From Vesta saturnalis (Eukaryota; Arthropoda; Insecta; Coleoptera; Lampyridae), in assembly GCA_036346205.1 (NCBI GenBank), contig JARFJB010000762.1, positions 5,008,501-5,072,500 on the forward strand: DNA of 64,000 nucleotides, in the 5' to 3' direction. The notes below the pieces were generated by a model. The model was not told the origin of the DNA, ran no database searches, and saw nothing but the letters and a program-made list of their open reading frames with translations. Shown here piece by piece: positions 28,297-40,151 of this stretch. How positions within the stretch are numbered: position 1 is the stretch's first letter; every line of letters begins with the position of its first letter. Both the position numbers and the translations under genes were made by a program.

Positions 28297-28393
<97 letters not shown>
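28282..28393. repeat. (AT)n microsatellite in the left arm
   Basis: About 110 bp of AT alternation with one 'gat' break. The right arm lacks it, so it expanded or was gained after the arms were formed. Confidence 0.97.
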
Positions 28394-28394
<1 letters not shown>

Positions 28395-29094
28395 GTGCAG
28401 AATCTAGCTCTTGGGCCTTGGGCCCTATCGTGACCCCTTGGTGCAACTGTATGTGGGTTCTAACCTAATCTTACTGTTGAAGGCCTTCGCCCCCCGTCAT
28501 AAAACATTGGTATTCTATTAAGGTGGTCCAGCCTTGTAAGACATGCCTTGTATCAGGGTCTGCGCCCTGGCCCCCTTTGAGTTAAAATTGATTTTTAGCG
28601 CCATCTAGTGGCGTATAGACTAATGAACATTTTCTGTAATTGAAGTTGATCATGTACACCTCTCTTTTTCTCTCTCGTTTATCCGTTTCTCTCTCTCTTT
28701 CGGCTCTTTCTCGCACACTATCAAATCAATTAATTAATTAATCAATCAATCTCAAACAAACCATGCTCGATCAAATCAATCAGATCAATCTCAATCAATC
28801 AACCAAAATCAATAAACCATGTCTTACAGTTTACGGAACCAGCTTACAGTTCAAAAGAGAATACATTAAAGTCTAAATTAAATATTACCTGAAATAATAA
28901 ATAATTTCTACCCTAATGCAATGGTGCTTTTTATATACGCAGATTCTCTTTCTAAACAATCAACACCTATACATTCGAAAAATTATGTCTGATTTATCTG
29001 CATGTTCAATTACATACACACAAAATTGTTTTCTAGAAACGCGTTCATTAACAGTTATAAAAACCTTGTTAAAAGAACTGGAAAGTAATAATTA

Positions 29095-29096
<2 letters not shown>

Positions 29097-29166
<70 letters not shown>
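29097..29166. repeat. (AT)n microsatellite at the inner end of the left arm
   Basis: About 70 bp of AT alternation at the exact point where arm homology stops. Confidence 0.97.
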
Positions 29167-29167
<1 letters not shown>

Positions 29168-29329
29168 CACAGAGTTAAATTAAATTAACATGTTTTGAAA
29201 ATATCAAACTGATATTATTTTTATTTTATAGAAGCGGAAGGCCTTGGATTTTTTTTAAGTTAACAAGTATCATATACGAAAAATTTCGCGACGCGAGGAT
29301 TTCGGCGAAGGCCGTTTCGGCGATCCCGT

Positions 29330-30080
29330 TCCAACCCTCCCCGAGCATAACCGAGATTGTAAGACAGGTTTAGGATGTCGCAACTTGTTCTCGGGACTTC
29401 GCCCCTTGTAGTCGTGATCGCAACTTGTTCGTAGGCCTTCGTGTATTGTCGTGGTACCCTTGCCGGAAAATTTGAATTTGTATTATAATAACAAGAAGCC
29501 TAATGCTAACTTGTAAGACAGGTGTAGGGCTGCGCAACTTGTTCTCGGGGCTTTGTCCCTTGTCGTAGCCCCAATGGCGGAAAATTTTAATTTGTATTCG
29601 TATTTAAGTCTCTGCTGGAAATATAAATCTATATTATAATAAGGGGTATAAGGTTAACTTGTAAGACAGATGTAGGGGTTAGTAACTTACTTTCAGGCCT
29701 TCGCCCCTCGACTAAAAATTTGAATTTGTTTGTGACGCCATCTATGGTGGGAAATTTGAACTTGTATTATAATAATAAGGAAGCCTAATGTTAACTTATA
29801 AGACAGACGTAGGGCTTCGCAACTTACTTACTTTCGGGTATTAGCACCTGGCCCCTTGGCGGGATATTTGAATTTGGATTTGTATTTAAGTGTTTACATT
29901 CTGATTACTTATTGCGAGAAATTTGAACTTGTATTATAATAAGGGACCTATTGCTAGCTTATAAGAGAAAACATAAGAACGTGTGTTAGGACTTGCGCCC
30001 TCCTGTCGTGGCGCTTGTTGGGAAATTTGAATTTGTATCGTCATCTAGTTGTGTATGGCCTAATGAATATCTTCTGTAAT
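29330..30080 (+). repeat. Degenerate tandem units in the element centre
   Basis: Units of roughly 100-170 bp recur, each with a form of 'aacttgtaagacaggtgtag', then 'gcaacttgttctcgg', a 'ccccttggcgggaaatttga'-like phrase and 'ttgtattataataa'. Examples start near 29350, 29500, 29650, 29785 and 29945. Related units occur in the arms and at 8890-9130. Confidence 0.7.
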
Positions 30081-30726
30081 AAAAAACAAGTTTATTAACA
30101 AAACTGAAGGAAAGCTTAGCGTTTTAAAATATATTATTATTATTATAAACAACAATACATCATTTTTGTTTAATCACATCCTTTATCGGTCTCTTTCTTC
30201 TTCTTGAACCGTGATTTGTCGCTATCATCATCATGGTTTTGAGCTTCGTCCTTATCCTCTACCCCATAGCTCTTCTTCATCTTCTGTGAATAATCACCAT
30301 CACCTTGGATGTGAGATACATTCAGATACGTCATCGTTTCTAAGTAATTATTACTTTCCAGTCCTTTTAACGAGGTTTTTATAACTGTTAATGAACGCGT
30401 TTCTATAAAACAATTTGTGTGCATGTAATTGAACATACAGATAAATCAGACATAATTTTTCGAATGTATAGGTGGTGACTGTTTAGAAAGAGAATCTGCC
30501 TACATAAAAAGCACCATTGCATTAGGGTAGAAATTATTTACTGTTTCACGTAATATTTAATTTAGACTTTAATGTATTCTGTTTTGAACTATAAACTGGT
30601 TCCGCAAATGTAAGGCATGGTTTATTGATTGTGGTTGATTGATTGAGATTGATTTGATCGAGCATGACTTGTTTGAGATTGATTGATTAATTAATTAATT
30701 GATTTGTTTGTGAGTGAGAAAGAGCC

Positions 30727-30729
<3 letters not shown>

Positions 30730-30767
<38 letters not shown>

Positions 30768-30795
30768 GGATAAACGAGAGAGAGAGAGAGAGAAA
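30730..30795. repeat. (GA)n microsatellite
   Basis: Two GA runs, 30730-30764 and about 30776-30793, lie in the right arm. The left-arm counterpart near 28660-28710 is a much shorter CT-rich tract. Confidence 0.93.
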
Positions 30796-31566
30796 GAGAG
30801 GGGTATGCATGATCAAATTCTATTACAGAAAATGTTCATTAGTCTATACGACACTAGATGGCGCTAAAATCCATTTTAATTCAAAGGGGGCCAGGACGCA
30901 GACCCTGATACAAGTCCTGTTTTACAAGGCTAGGATCACCTTATTAGAATACAAATTTTTATGACGGGGGGGCGGGGGCGAAGGCCTACAACTGTTAGAT
31001 TAGGTTAGAACCCACATACAATTGCACCAAGGGGACCACGATAGAAGCCAGGGCTCTAGAGCTAGTTTCTGCACTTACATATAAGGTTAGGGCCCCTAGG
31101 GCTCATACCATTACCAACCAGGGGGCGAAGGTTCGAGAACCAGGGGGACGCGATAGGGGGCGAAGGTTCGAGAACAAGTTCTGAAGATCTACACGTGCCT
31201 TACAAGTTGGCATTAGGGCCCCCTTATTTCAAATTTCCCGCCAGGGGGCCACGACAGGTGTGAACCGACAGAAAAGTTCTTAACACAACCAAAAGGGCTC
31301 TAATTAGGGTGAAAATTCCATCAAAGGGTAGAAAAAGGCCTCCGGAAAGAAACCATAAAATAAGGCCGACAAAAAAATTGGTGTCAAAAAGGCCATAATT
31401 AGGGATGAAAATTCCATCAAGGGTTGAAAAAGGCCTCCGAAAGAAACCATAAAAATAAGGGTGAAAATCAAGGGGTTGAAAGACGCCTCCGAAAAGAAAC
31501 TATAGGGTTGGAAAATGCGGTCTCCCACGTGGGTGGTCTTGTGACGTAAAAATCCAAGATGGCGGC

Positions 31567-33110
31567 ATGTCCTGGTTCTATTTACATTCTTTATAGCATT
31601 ATCAAAATTCTGCGCAGAAGCAATTTCAAAAAGAGCATCGTATATTTCCCTTAGTTGATACCTTAACAGTTTTATAGCATCAATTCGGTTCGATCATCTG
31701 GTATCTGACAATGGCTTTCAAGTCAAATTTGATATGTTTTTTCCAAATCGCCCGTCGATGGGTTGAAGCAGTGAAAAAGTTATAAAGTTCTTGTACTATA
31801 GAAAAAAATTGCAAATAATATATTTGACTGCGCCATCGTTCACGACAAGGTTCAAACTATGATTACAACAGTGTACAAAGAATGCTGACTGGTTTTTTTT
31901 GTGAACCATTATACTTACCCTTCATGTTTGCTCCGTTATCGTAAATTAAAAATATCTAATCCATAATTTTCTAACGTCGATAACAAAAAAATTGTTAAAC
32001 ATTCACCGGTAACATCAGAACAAAAAGTTAGGAAGTGTTTTTCAATACTAATTTCAGAAACGTTTTTAATTGACGAATCTGATACATAGAGAAATCTGTT
32101 CTTGGTGGCTGACGTCGGGTATACAGTGGATGATGTCGCCATGTTTAAAATTTTAGATCTAACGTTACTTCCCAATAAAGTTATAACTGATAATGTGGTA
32201 TATTTTTGTGCGCTTTCATTTGAGACCGGTTGATATGGTCAGACTCAATAGGATCGAATTTTGCGATCATTTCGATACATTTCAAAAAGTTGCCATTATT
32301 TTTTTCCTATAATTTATTAGTAGTTACTGGAAAGGGTAAGTTCAGTTCAGCTAAAAATCGAACCGTATAAAAATACGCTCAATAACGGCATGCCAATATT
32401 TTGTTTCTTTATTGAATATCTCTTGTGCTTCAGAATCTATAGTTTTATTCTTTTTAATTCGATTTAAAAGATCTGTCCATTGCTTCAAATTCTGGAAATG
32501 TAACTTACTTTTTCGTGGTAACTTAAATGTTCACTTAAATGATGTCAATCATTAAACCTATTATCGTTCTTTTTTATAGTTTTCGCAGAATTTGCAACAT
32601 TAAGATTTTGCAATAAAAAATATACAGAATCTTTTCTTTAGAATATAACAATCATTCTCGTTCAACTTTTTCATTAATATGTAAAATTCTAATGAAATAA
32701 GTGTCAGAAAACTTACATGCTGATTTGTCTTTAGGGTATATCTGATTTTTAATCTGATAACGACCTAATCCATTATCTACTAATAATTGAACATGATGGG
32801 GAAATAACACGTTTGGCCATAACACTGGATCCTCAGAAAGTGGTAAAAATTTCTTTTAGCCGTCATCCAGTTTGCAATCTTTGCCAGAAGTCGATTGTAC
32901 CTGAATATTTACACTGCCTTTTCCAGCAGTTCTTCATCAGTAGTTGTAGGAATCAAGAAATTGGATACCATCTGGCTGCTACTTGATTCAGTTTCTAATT
33001 CCGCCGTTGATGTAGACAGAAACTCTTTGTTTCCTTGAGTAATTGTTGATTTTTGAGAAAACGTTGTTATTTTTGCATTAGTTTTTTGTAAGTTTTCTAC
33101 TCGTTCTCTG
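31567..33110 (-). pseudogene. hAT-type transposase pseudogene, N-terminal part
   Basis: On the minus strand, about 32885 down to 32570 reads 'PVLWPNVLFPHHV', 'IYPKDKSACKFSDTYFIR' and a decayed 'YSKEK...YCKIL' Cys region, matching the N-terminal TTF-type zinc-finger block of ZMYM1-like hAT transposases. Further on, 'DSEAQEIFNKETKYWHAVIE' lies near 32440-32380. The core has 'DVTGECLTIFLLSTLENYGL' near 31990 and 'YDNGANMKGK' near 31930, a hallmark of the catalytic core. The last readable part, near 31670-31590, is 'LLRYQLREIYDALFEIA'. Several frameshifts and stops separate these. The remainder is at 27516-27173, so the gene is split by the long-inverted-repeat element. Confidence 0.8.
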
Positions 33111-33189
33111 TGTTCAATAAGTTTTCATATCCGGAAAGTTTCTTTTTTCTTTTATAAGTTCTGTTTTGAACGAATAAGCTCAATGGTAA

Positions 33190-33262
33190 ATATGTAATTA
33201 AAAATTATTATTAATTTTATTTAATACATAAATAAAAAGTTTACCTCGAGTAGGATTTGAGC
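33190..33262 (-). repeat. tRNA-derived SINE, copy 2 (tail and partial head)
   Basis: The AT-rich tail and the last part of the tRNA-like head ('cctcgagtaggatttga' on the plus strand) match copy 1. The match stops within the T arm, so this copy is 5'-truncated, as retrotransposed copies often are. Confidence 0.65.
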
Positions 33263-33269
33263 CTTTTAA

Positions 33270-34640
33270 AGTTTTTAAATATTCCTGAGGTTGCGGGAAA
33301 ACTTTAAAGTAGTTTCTTTAAAACAAGATGGGTAACAATTAAAAATATTTAGTGCTTAAGCTTGAAAAAAAAGTTAATTATAAACAGTTACTTTTACACC
33401 AAATTGATTACAAAATTTATTTAACTTACCTTAGGTAGAAGCTTTTAAGTAATCAATTCGAGGCCAAGGGTTAAACGAACACAAAATTTACTAGGTAAAT
33501 AAATGTCACTATTAAAATTATTTCTTCTTAACTATTTATCAAACGGCATGATAGTATAATAAATATACAACAAATCTATCAAGTAAACTCTTTTTATGTA
33601 GGAGGTCGAAATACAAGACACAGAAAGCAAGTTACAACACAAATAATTGTATACTCGTTAAAATACAAGTTGAAACGCAACGTGACAAATGACTAAGCCT
33701 CTATAGTGAATAAAGAATGATTTATTTGTGTTTCAGATTATTGTTTTGTATCAAAATAAAACTCGTTGAAATTACACGCAATCTGTAATTATTGTAAAAT
33801 AATAAATAATTACTACTATTCTCGTTTTCAAATGACGGGAACACAATTTTATTTTTTTGTATTGCAAATTTTTAAATTAAGAGGCATCGACAAACGCCTT
33901 TGTATCCACGACGCCCTCAAGCAAAGCACGAGTTGCCCATATAGATGGCGCAGGCCTGTCCTTACCTTTCTAAACTAAGTAACAAATTTTGTCGTTGTAG
34001 AACTTATAGCTTTTCTCAAATATGGTCTTCAATTGTAAGTACAACTATAGGTTATATTATAGTTCTTTCAGTTAGATATTAAAATTCAGTTGGAACTTGC
34101 ATATCTGTGCTACTAAATCTAAGGTTTTTATAACAAAGTTATCAATTAAATGTTTTGTGCATTTTTAATGTATTTATAATTTTGTTTTATCAGAGTACAA
34201 AAAAAAGAGATTCAACGCAAAACATGTATCTAGTGTATGATGTGTGGCCTATCCGACATTGACGAATTTATGCCACAACTTATACCCTAGGTTACATTTA
34301 ACGTCGTATAATGGGAAACTATCTGTTGCAATTCGAAACTCGATAGGAATTGTTTAATTATGTCGCCTATACTAAATATAGTTATAACACAGTCTTATTC
34401 TGAGTTTTCCATTGGTGTATTTTTATATTAATGTTTTACACAAATCTAAACGTTTCGATAAAAGAATTGTCTTCCTCAATAGTTATAAAACCTTTCAGAA
34501 TTGTTTAAGATGAAACAAATTTATGAAATTTGAAAAAGTGAATACGCAAAAACACGCCTGCTATTAATATAACAGTTCGATAAACTTTAAAGCCAACTAT
34601 GGAATACAATTTTAGTAAAGAATACTTAGATCCATAATAA
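33270..34640. other. AT-rich stretch, no recognised gene
   Basis: No gene supported. Near 34448 the phrase 'aaacgtttcgata' recalls the palindrome module at 62975 and 3965. A plus-strand frame ending at 33978 reads 'LCIHDALKQSTSCPYRWRRP' but has no known motif. Confidence 0.35.
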
Positions 34641-34649
34641 ATTGAATAT

Positions 34650-34770
34650 TGTGAAACTGTCTTGAAGATGATAAATCAGAACAACCTGTAACGATCGCAG
34701 GCTAACAGTGAAAAATGTCATAATCAAAGAGCAAATTTAATGAAATTACGATGTAAGTGTAAAGCTGTTA
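34650..34770 (+). repeat. Dispersed repeat segment (copies near 2.4 and 45.2 kb)
   Basis: It shares 'aaatcagaaca', 'aggctaacagtgaaaaatg' and 'acgatgtaag' with 45215-45310 and, inverted, with 2370-2450. Spacing between these phrases is similar in the copies. Confidence 0.55.
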
Positions 34771-34950
34771 ATAAAAGCATTCACAAATCGAAACTTGATA
34801 TCAATTAAAAATTCATTGAACTCTAACAAGGAAATAGTTTTGTTAATAACTGTGTTATTTTACAGTGGAAACACAATGTAGTACGTTTCATATAATGTTT
34901 AATTTTAATTTCAACTACATATGTAAAACTACAGTGTGTGGTAATTTAAC

Positions 34951-34951
<1 letters not shown>

Positions 34952-35004
<53 letters not shown>
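34952..35004. repeat. (AT)n microsatellite
   Basis: A pure AT run that lies within about 10 bp of the TG array that follows, making one compound alternating tract. Confidence 0.97.
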
Positions 35005-35006
<2 letters not shown>

Positions 35007-35009
35007 TAT

Positions 35010-36192
35010 CTGCGTGTGTGTGCGTGCTGTGCGTGGTGCGTGTGTGCGTGTGCGTGTGATGTGTGCGTGTGCGTTTTGCGTGTGCGTGTGTGTGCGTGTG
35101 TGCGTGTGTGCGTGTGTGCGTGTGTGCGTGTGTGCGTTGTGCGTGTGGGCGTGTGCGTGTGTGCGTGTGTGCGTTTGTGCGTGTGCGTGGCGTTGTGCGT
35201 GTGTGCGTGTGCGTGTGCGTGGTGTGCGTGTGCGTGGTCGTGTGCGCGTGTGCGCGTGTGCGTGTGCGCGTGCGTGTGCGTGTGCGTGGTGCGTGCGTGC
35301 GTGGTGTGCGTGTGTGCGTGTTGTGCGTGTGCGTGCGTGCGTGCGTGCGTGTGTGCGTGTGCGTGTGCGTGTGTGCGTGTGCGTGTGCGTGTGTGCGTGT
35401 GCGTGTGTGCGTGTGCGTGTGTGCGTGTGTGCGTGTGCGTGTGGTGCGTGTGCGTGGTGCGTGTGCGTGTGTGCGTGGTGCGTGTGCGCGTGTGCGTGTG
35501 TGCGTGGTCGTGTGCGTGTGTGTGCGTGTGCGTGTGTGCGTTGTGCGTTGTGTGCGTGTGTGCGTGTGCGGTGGCGTGTGCGTGTGCGTGTGTGCGTGTG
35601 TGCGTGTGCGTGTGCGTGTGCGTGTGTGCGTGTGGCGTGTGTGTCGTGTGTGCGTGTGCGTGTGCGTGTGTGCGTGTGTGCGTGTGCGTGTGCGCGTGTG
35701 TGCGTGTGTGCGTGTGTGCGTGTGGGCGTGTGCGTGTGTGTGCGTGTGTGCGTGTCGTGTGCGTGTGTGCGTGTGTGCGTGTGCGTGTGTGCGTGCGTGT
35801 GCGTGTGTGCGTGTGTGCGTGTGTGCGTGTGTTGTGCGTGTGTGCGTGTGCGTGTGTGCGTGTGTGCGTGTGTGCGTGTGTGCGTGTGTGCGTGTGTGCG
35901 TGTGCGTGTGTGGTGCGTGTGTGTGCGTGTGTGCGTTGTGCGTGCGTGTGCGTGCGTGCGTGTGCGTGTGTGCGTGTGCTGTGTGCGTGTGTGCGTGTGC
36001 GTGTGTGCGTGTGCGTGTGCGTGTGTGCGTGTGCGTGTGTGCGTGTGCGTTGTCGTGCGTGTGCGTGTGCGTGTGCGTGTGCGTGTGCGTGTGCGTGTGC
36101 GTGTGCGTGTGCGTGTGCGTGTGCGTGTGCGTGTGCGTGTGCGTGTGCGTGTGCGTGTGCGTGTGAGTGTGCGTGTGCGTGTGGGTGTGCGT

Positions 36193-36234
<42 letters not shown>
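35010..36234. repeat. TG array rich in GTGTGC hexamers
   Basis: About 1.2 kb of alternating purine-pyrimidine sequence made of GTGTGC and TGTGTGCG units with many one-base slips. It ends in a homogeneous GTGTGC run at about 36055-36165 and a short pure TG run. Frames of up to 448 codons in it are artefacts. Confidence 0.97.
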
Positions 36235-36236
<2 letters not shown>

Positions 36237-36369
36237 TGTGACCCATTTCTTTTCGAGTCATGCTGTAAACTATTTGTTTACTGTGCGATTTTGACTGGAT
36301 TCTCTAAATCGCAGAGGATTATGATTTCTCCTTTTGGAGCAAATCGTGTCGCATTCCTTCAAAATCCAA

Positions 36370-38600
36370 GGCGGAACCGTCAGTTTGATCTTTCATATAT
36401 TCATAATCAGTTTCGAGGTTGTATAACAAAAATAATTACAACGTTGAGATAAAACAACGTATTTTACAATTATTGTGGTAATTTTTAGTAGTTTATTGCA
36501 AGTCAAAACTTGTTTAGTTGCGTCCGAAATTATGAATAATCTTACCTATTTTTATCTACGCGCCCGAGATATGAAAAATGCAAGTTATAACTTGTTTCTG
36601 TAGAGATTTATATATTCAAGTACTTTGAGATTTCAAATTAGTTGCAAGTGAACGTTCTTGTGAGATATTTCTGTACTTATTACGGGGTTAATTTCGTAGT
36701 AAAAAATGTGGTCGGCTCGCAGTTTTACACAACAACGGGCTTTAGATTATCTTGAGGAGTTGGAAAACTTATCTGAATGCGAATCTGGATCTGTTGATGA
36801 CAAAAGTAGTGAACATAGTGAAGAACCTGACGTCAGCGTAAATAATGTCACTTCTGATCCTTGTACATCTAATGAAATTAGTGATGACATTGAACACATC
36901 CAAAACGAAAGAATTACATGCATTTACCTGTGGGGAGTAAACAATCATCCAAATCTAATGATATGTGGGAAGTTGTGGAATCAATTGGACTTTATGTTGG
37001 TCGCATATTTCAAAGAAATGTTATGCGAAGTACTACTGGACCAACTCCTTATGCAAAAAGAAATGTGTTTTCTAACTCTGTACTAAGTGCATTTCGATTA
37101 TTTATAGATAACACAACGCTAAAACACATTCAGAAATATACCGAAAATGAAGCTAAACGACAACTAGAAGATGATACAAACTGGTCATTGTCTCTTCAAG
37201 AACTTGACGCTTTTCTTGCAATATTGCTAGCTCATGATGCTTACGGCGCAAGAACATTACAGCTTGACATTTTATGGTCTGTTACTTGGGGACCGCAATT
37301 TTTTCGTGAGGCCATGTCACGCAATCGATTTCGTGCAATCATGAAATTTTTAAGATTTGATATTCGATCAACACGAAAAGAACGTCTAGTTAGTGATAAG
37401 TTTGCTTTGGAGTCCGAAATATGGGATAAATTTATTAGTAACTGTAAAGCTTGCTATGTTCCAGGAGCAAACATTACAGTAGACGAACAACTGTTTCCTA
37501 CTAAATCTAGATACTGATTTAGACAATATATGGAGAATAAGCCTGATAAATTTAGTGTAAAATTTTGGCTAGCTGTTGATACGAATTCTAAATATCTCCT
37601 GAATGGTTTTCTTCATTTAGGATAAGATGATATGCGCCCTAACAACCACCCCCTTCCAGAATATGTTGTTTTAAAATTAATGGAACCTCTCCTAAATATG
37701 GGTAGAAATGTTACTACGGACAACTCTTTTACCAGCCAAAAGTTAGCAACAATGCTGGTAAAAGAACTCAAAAATAGCAGGCACAATGAACCGGGAAAGA
37801 AGGGAATTACCAATTTGTATCAAGAATAAAAGGGCGGAGTTATATCCTACCTCAGTAATGAACAATGATAAAAGCACCTTGTCAATTTATCAGGGTAAAT
37901 TAATAGAAATGCCATATTGCTAAGCACGCTACATCCAACTGTGGCTATAGATGATGGCAAAAAGAGGAAACCTGAGACAGTGTTGTATTACAATGAAAAA
38001 CAGTTTGGGGTAGTTGTGTTGGACCAAATGGTTAGAAAATATTTTAAGAAAGCTGGTTCACGTAGTTGGCTCCTGGATAGTTTATAACGAAGTTCATGTG
38101 TTTTAGATCTTGCCGCAATCAACGCCTGGATAGTTTATAAGGAAGTCGTAGGCAATAAAATAAAAAGAAAAGACTTTATTTTCGCTCTAGCTGAGGAACT
38201 TAGAAAAGAGCATTTCGATTCCAAACAAGATTCTGGTGCAAATACCTGCACATCTGATACAACGAAACCTAAAAAACGCCATCAGTGCCAAATTAAAAAT
38301 GTGACAAAAAACTGCTGACGTTTGTTCAATGTGTAACAAATATGTTTGTGGAAATGTGGAAGTATAATAAAGACCGTTACTTGTTTGAACTGTAGAGCGT
38401 AATACAGCATGTAAAACTGTACCGAACTCTAAATGTATTAGAATCAATTTGATTTTTATTTAATTAAAATTTGTTTTTTTAATGTTTCTTTCTCAATTAA
38501 GTGTAAAATATATAAAGAATACATCTCAAAATTACCTTTCTTGTCCAGAGGTCAAAATGACCGGCCACGGCAGTTTTAGGTATTTAAAATAGCCGGAGGA
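36370..38600 (+). mobile_element. piggyBac-type transposon relic
   Basis: It encloses a broken piggyBac transposase. A candidate inverted pair is 'accgtcagtttgatct' at about 36375-36391 and 'aggtcaaaatgaccgg' at about 38550-38566, which match with a few changes. TTAA target sites next to these ends were not found, so the boundaries are approximate. Confidence 0.6.
36706..38365 (+). pseudogene. piggyBac transposase pseudogene
   Basis: A piggyBac transposase would excise and insert the element at TTAA. The start MWSARSFTQQ opens an acidic N-terminal region. A frameshift near 36910 leads to 'MWEVVESIGLYVGRIFQRN' and the catalytic domain: 'ANITVDEQLFPTK' near 37480 (first Asp), 'VTTDNSFTSQKLA' near 37715 (second Asp) and 'VVLDQMVRKY' near 38020 (third Asp). 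The C-terminal Cys cluster 'HQCQIKN...NKYVCG' is readable at 38275-38355. Lesions include a TGA at 37515-37517, a TAA near 37622 and further shifts after 37829. A phrase of about 14 bp ('tggatagtttat') is repeated at 38073 and 38128. All three acidic residues survive, but the protein cannot be made in one piece. Confidence 0.88.
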
Positions 38601-39540
38601 GCTAATGTTAAGATATTGTAAGCTACTGTAACTTCATCCTCTGTGCCTACGATTTGCCGACGTAAAGTAATAAATCGAAAAGTTAGATATTTTTGAAAAT
38701 TTGTATTAATTGCTTTTTTTTATGAAGTGTCGAGTTAAATAATTTTGCGGTGACAAGCTCCATATATCATTCATTACGATTGCAATCAATGTTATTGAAG
38801 TAATACAAGTTTTTTTGTTAAGTAACAAGTCACTTTAAGAGAAGTTTTAGATTATAAAGTAACGTAATTACGAAGCAAGTCAGTCGTTGACCGAACAGCT
38901 GTTTAATTTTGCATACGAGGGTTTTGCAAATAGTCGCGAATATTTTTTTGGGTTCTTTTTATAGGTATCGACTAACCGATTGCAGACATTGGACTGATTA
39001 GCAGTTTGTTATTTGTTTGAAAATGAGCTGTATTTTTCTCGAATTTAGGTCTTACATCCCGATATCGACGTTTAATAAATTTTAGGGGTTTATAGATTTT
39101 TGTAGATATTTTGATCGCGTTTGTTTAGTTTCGTTGTGATGTATTTTGAGCTTTAAGTCGAAGAATGAATTATCGTATTTTCATTTACTATTGGTTATTT
39201 GAAATAATAATTTTTGTGTTAAGGTTTGGCGAGATTTTAGGGAGTTTTGGGATTTATTAACGCGATTTCGCGGCGTTTATATTTAAAGCTTAGAATTTAA
39301 TTGGACTTTAGGTGAACTTCGTGCAAAGATTTTTCGAATAGAATTTTTCGAAGTAGAGTAAGTTATTTTGAGTGAATGTTTTGTTTTTCTGTTACGTCAA
39401 TTTAAGATCTATTCATGACGTTTTTCCCGCAATGAACGTATTTAACAGGTGGCACCTTTTTGATAATTTTTACCCGAATTTGACGTTGTTGGAGTTGTGA
39501 CGAGTGCCCTTTTACAACATTACGGGCTGGATGCTCTGTA
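38600..39540. other. AT-rich stretch, nothing recognised
   Basis: No gene, RNA or repeat could be supported between the piggyBac relic and the duplicated segment around the pogo element. Confidence 0.4.
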
Positions 39541-40150
39541 ACATCATATGATAAATACATTTTATCGATAAAGCACCAATTTACTTTACTTCATCGTTGA
39601 CTCATCGTGTATATTTAAAGTACACAAATAATACGTCTACTTTGTTTTGATTGTAACGAAAACAACGCCTGTGTAAACGCTTTATTATGCGTATGAAAAT
39701 ATGCCTTTTGTTCATTGGCAACAATTTTATATTACCTTACCTCATCAACTTCATTGAAACCAACTACAAGATGGAAAAGACACTAATATACTAGTGACGT
39801 GTTTCATTAGAAGTGAACACATATACAGCGTTGAACCTCTTTATGTTTTGTACTTTTTGGTTCTATATTATCCAGCGAATTCTAACTGTTTTTTTTTAAT
39901 TTTACATGCATGAAACCTATATAAATAAAGTTTTATAATTGCACGTAGAGTCCAAAAATCGAATGATATATAGCGTGTTCCATTAAAAAAATGCCATCTT
40001 TGCCTTGCCATGTTTTTTAGAACACTCTATATAGTTAAGAATAATTGTAAAATGCACACACTTACTAGCCATATAATATGATAAATACATTTTATTGGCA
40101 AAGTTTATCCATATAGCCCCAATTCACTTTACTCCACCGTTGACTCGACC
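39540..40150 (+). repeat. Duplicated segment around the pogo insertion
   Basis: Segment A, at 39545-39612 ('atatgataaatacatttta', 'ttgactca'), is repeated as A' at 40075-40150. Segment B, at 39829-39880 ('gcgttgaacctctttatg', 'actttttggtt'), is repeated as B' at 42152-42205. The order A, B, A', pogo, B' fits a tandem duplication of a ~0.5-kb unit with the pogo element inserted in the second copy. Confidence 0.6.
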
Positions 40151-40151
40151 T

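Larger units (their letters stand above)
27518..31566. mobile_element. ~4-kb element with very long terminal inverted repeats
   Basis: The left arm, 27518-29098, and right arm, 30341-31566, are reverse complements over more than 1.2 kb. Ends read 'ggccgccattttggatttt' on the left and the inverse 'aaaaatccaagatggcggc' on the right. Shared landmarks, in order inward, are 'cccacgtggga'-like sequence, repeated 'ttgatggaattttcaccc', a 'cgccatctagtg' module and an (ATCA)-rich stretch. The left arm is longer because it contains an (AT)n tract and about 290 bp of extra tandem units. The centre (29100-30340) has an (AT)n tract and further units built on 'taatgctaacttgtaagaca'. There is no transposase gene, so it is probably non-autonomous. 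It is inserted in the hAT relic. A target duplication was not recognised. Confidence 0.85.

Noticed and set aside
28700..28810. Interspersed ATCA/TCAA repeats as a CRISPR-like or direct-repeat array
   Set aside because: Plain tetranucleotide repeat, also present inverted in the other arm near 30650; no regular spacers.
34915..36261. His/Thr/Arg-rich frame of 448 codons on the minus strand
   Set aside because: Simple-repeat artefact of the TG/GTGTGC array, like the frames at 63218-63952, 51435-51944, 9645-9979 and 4292-4694.
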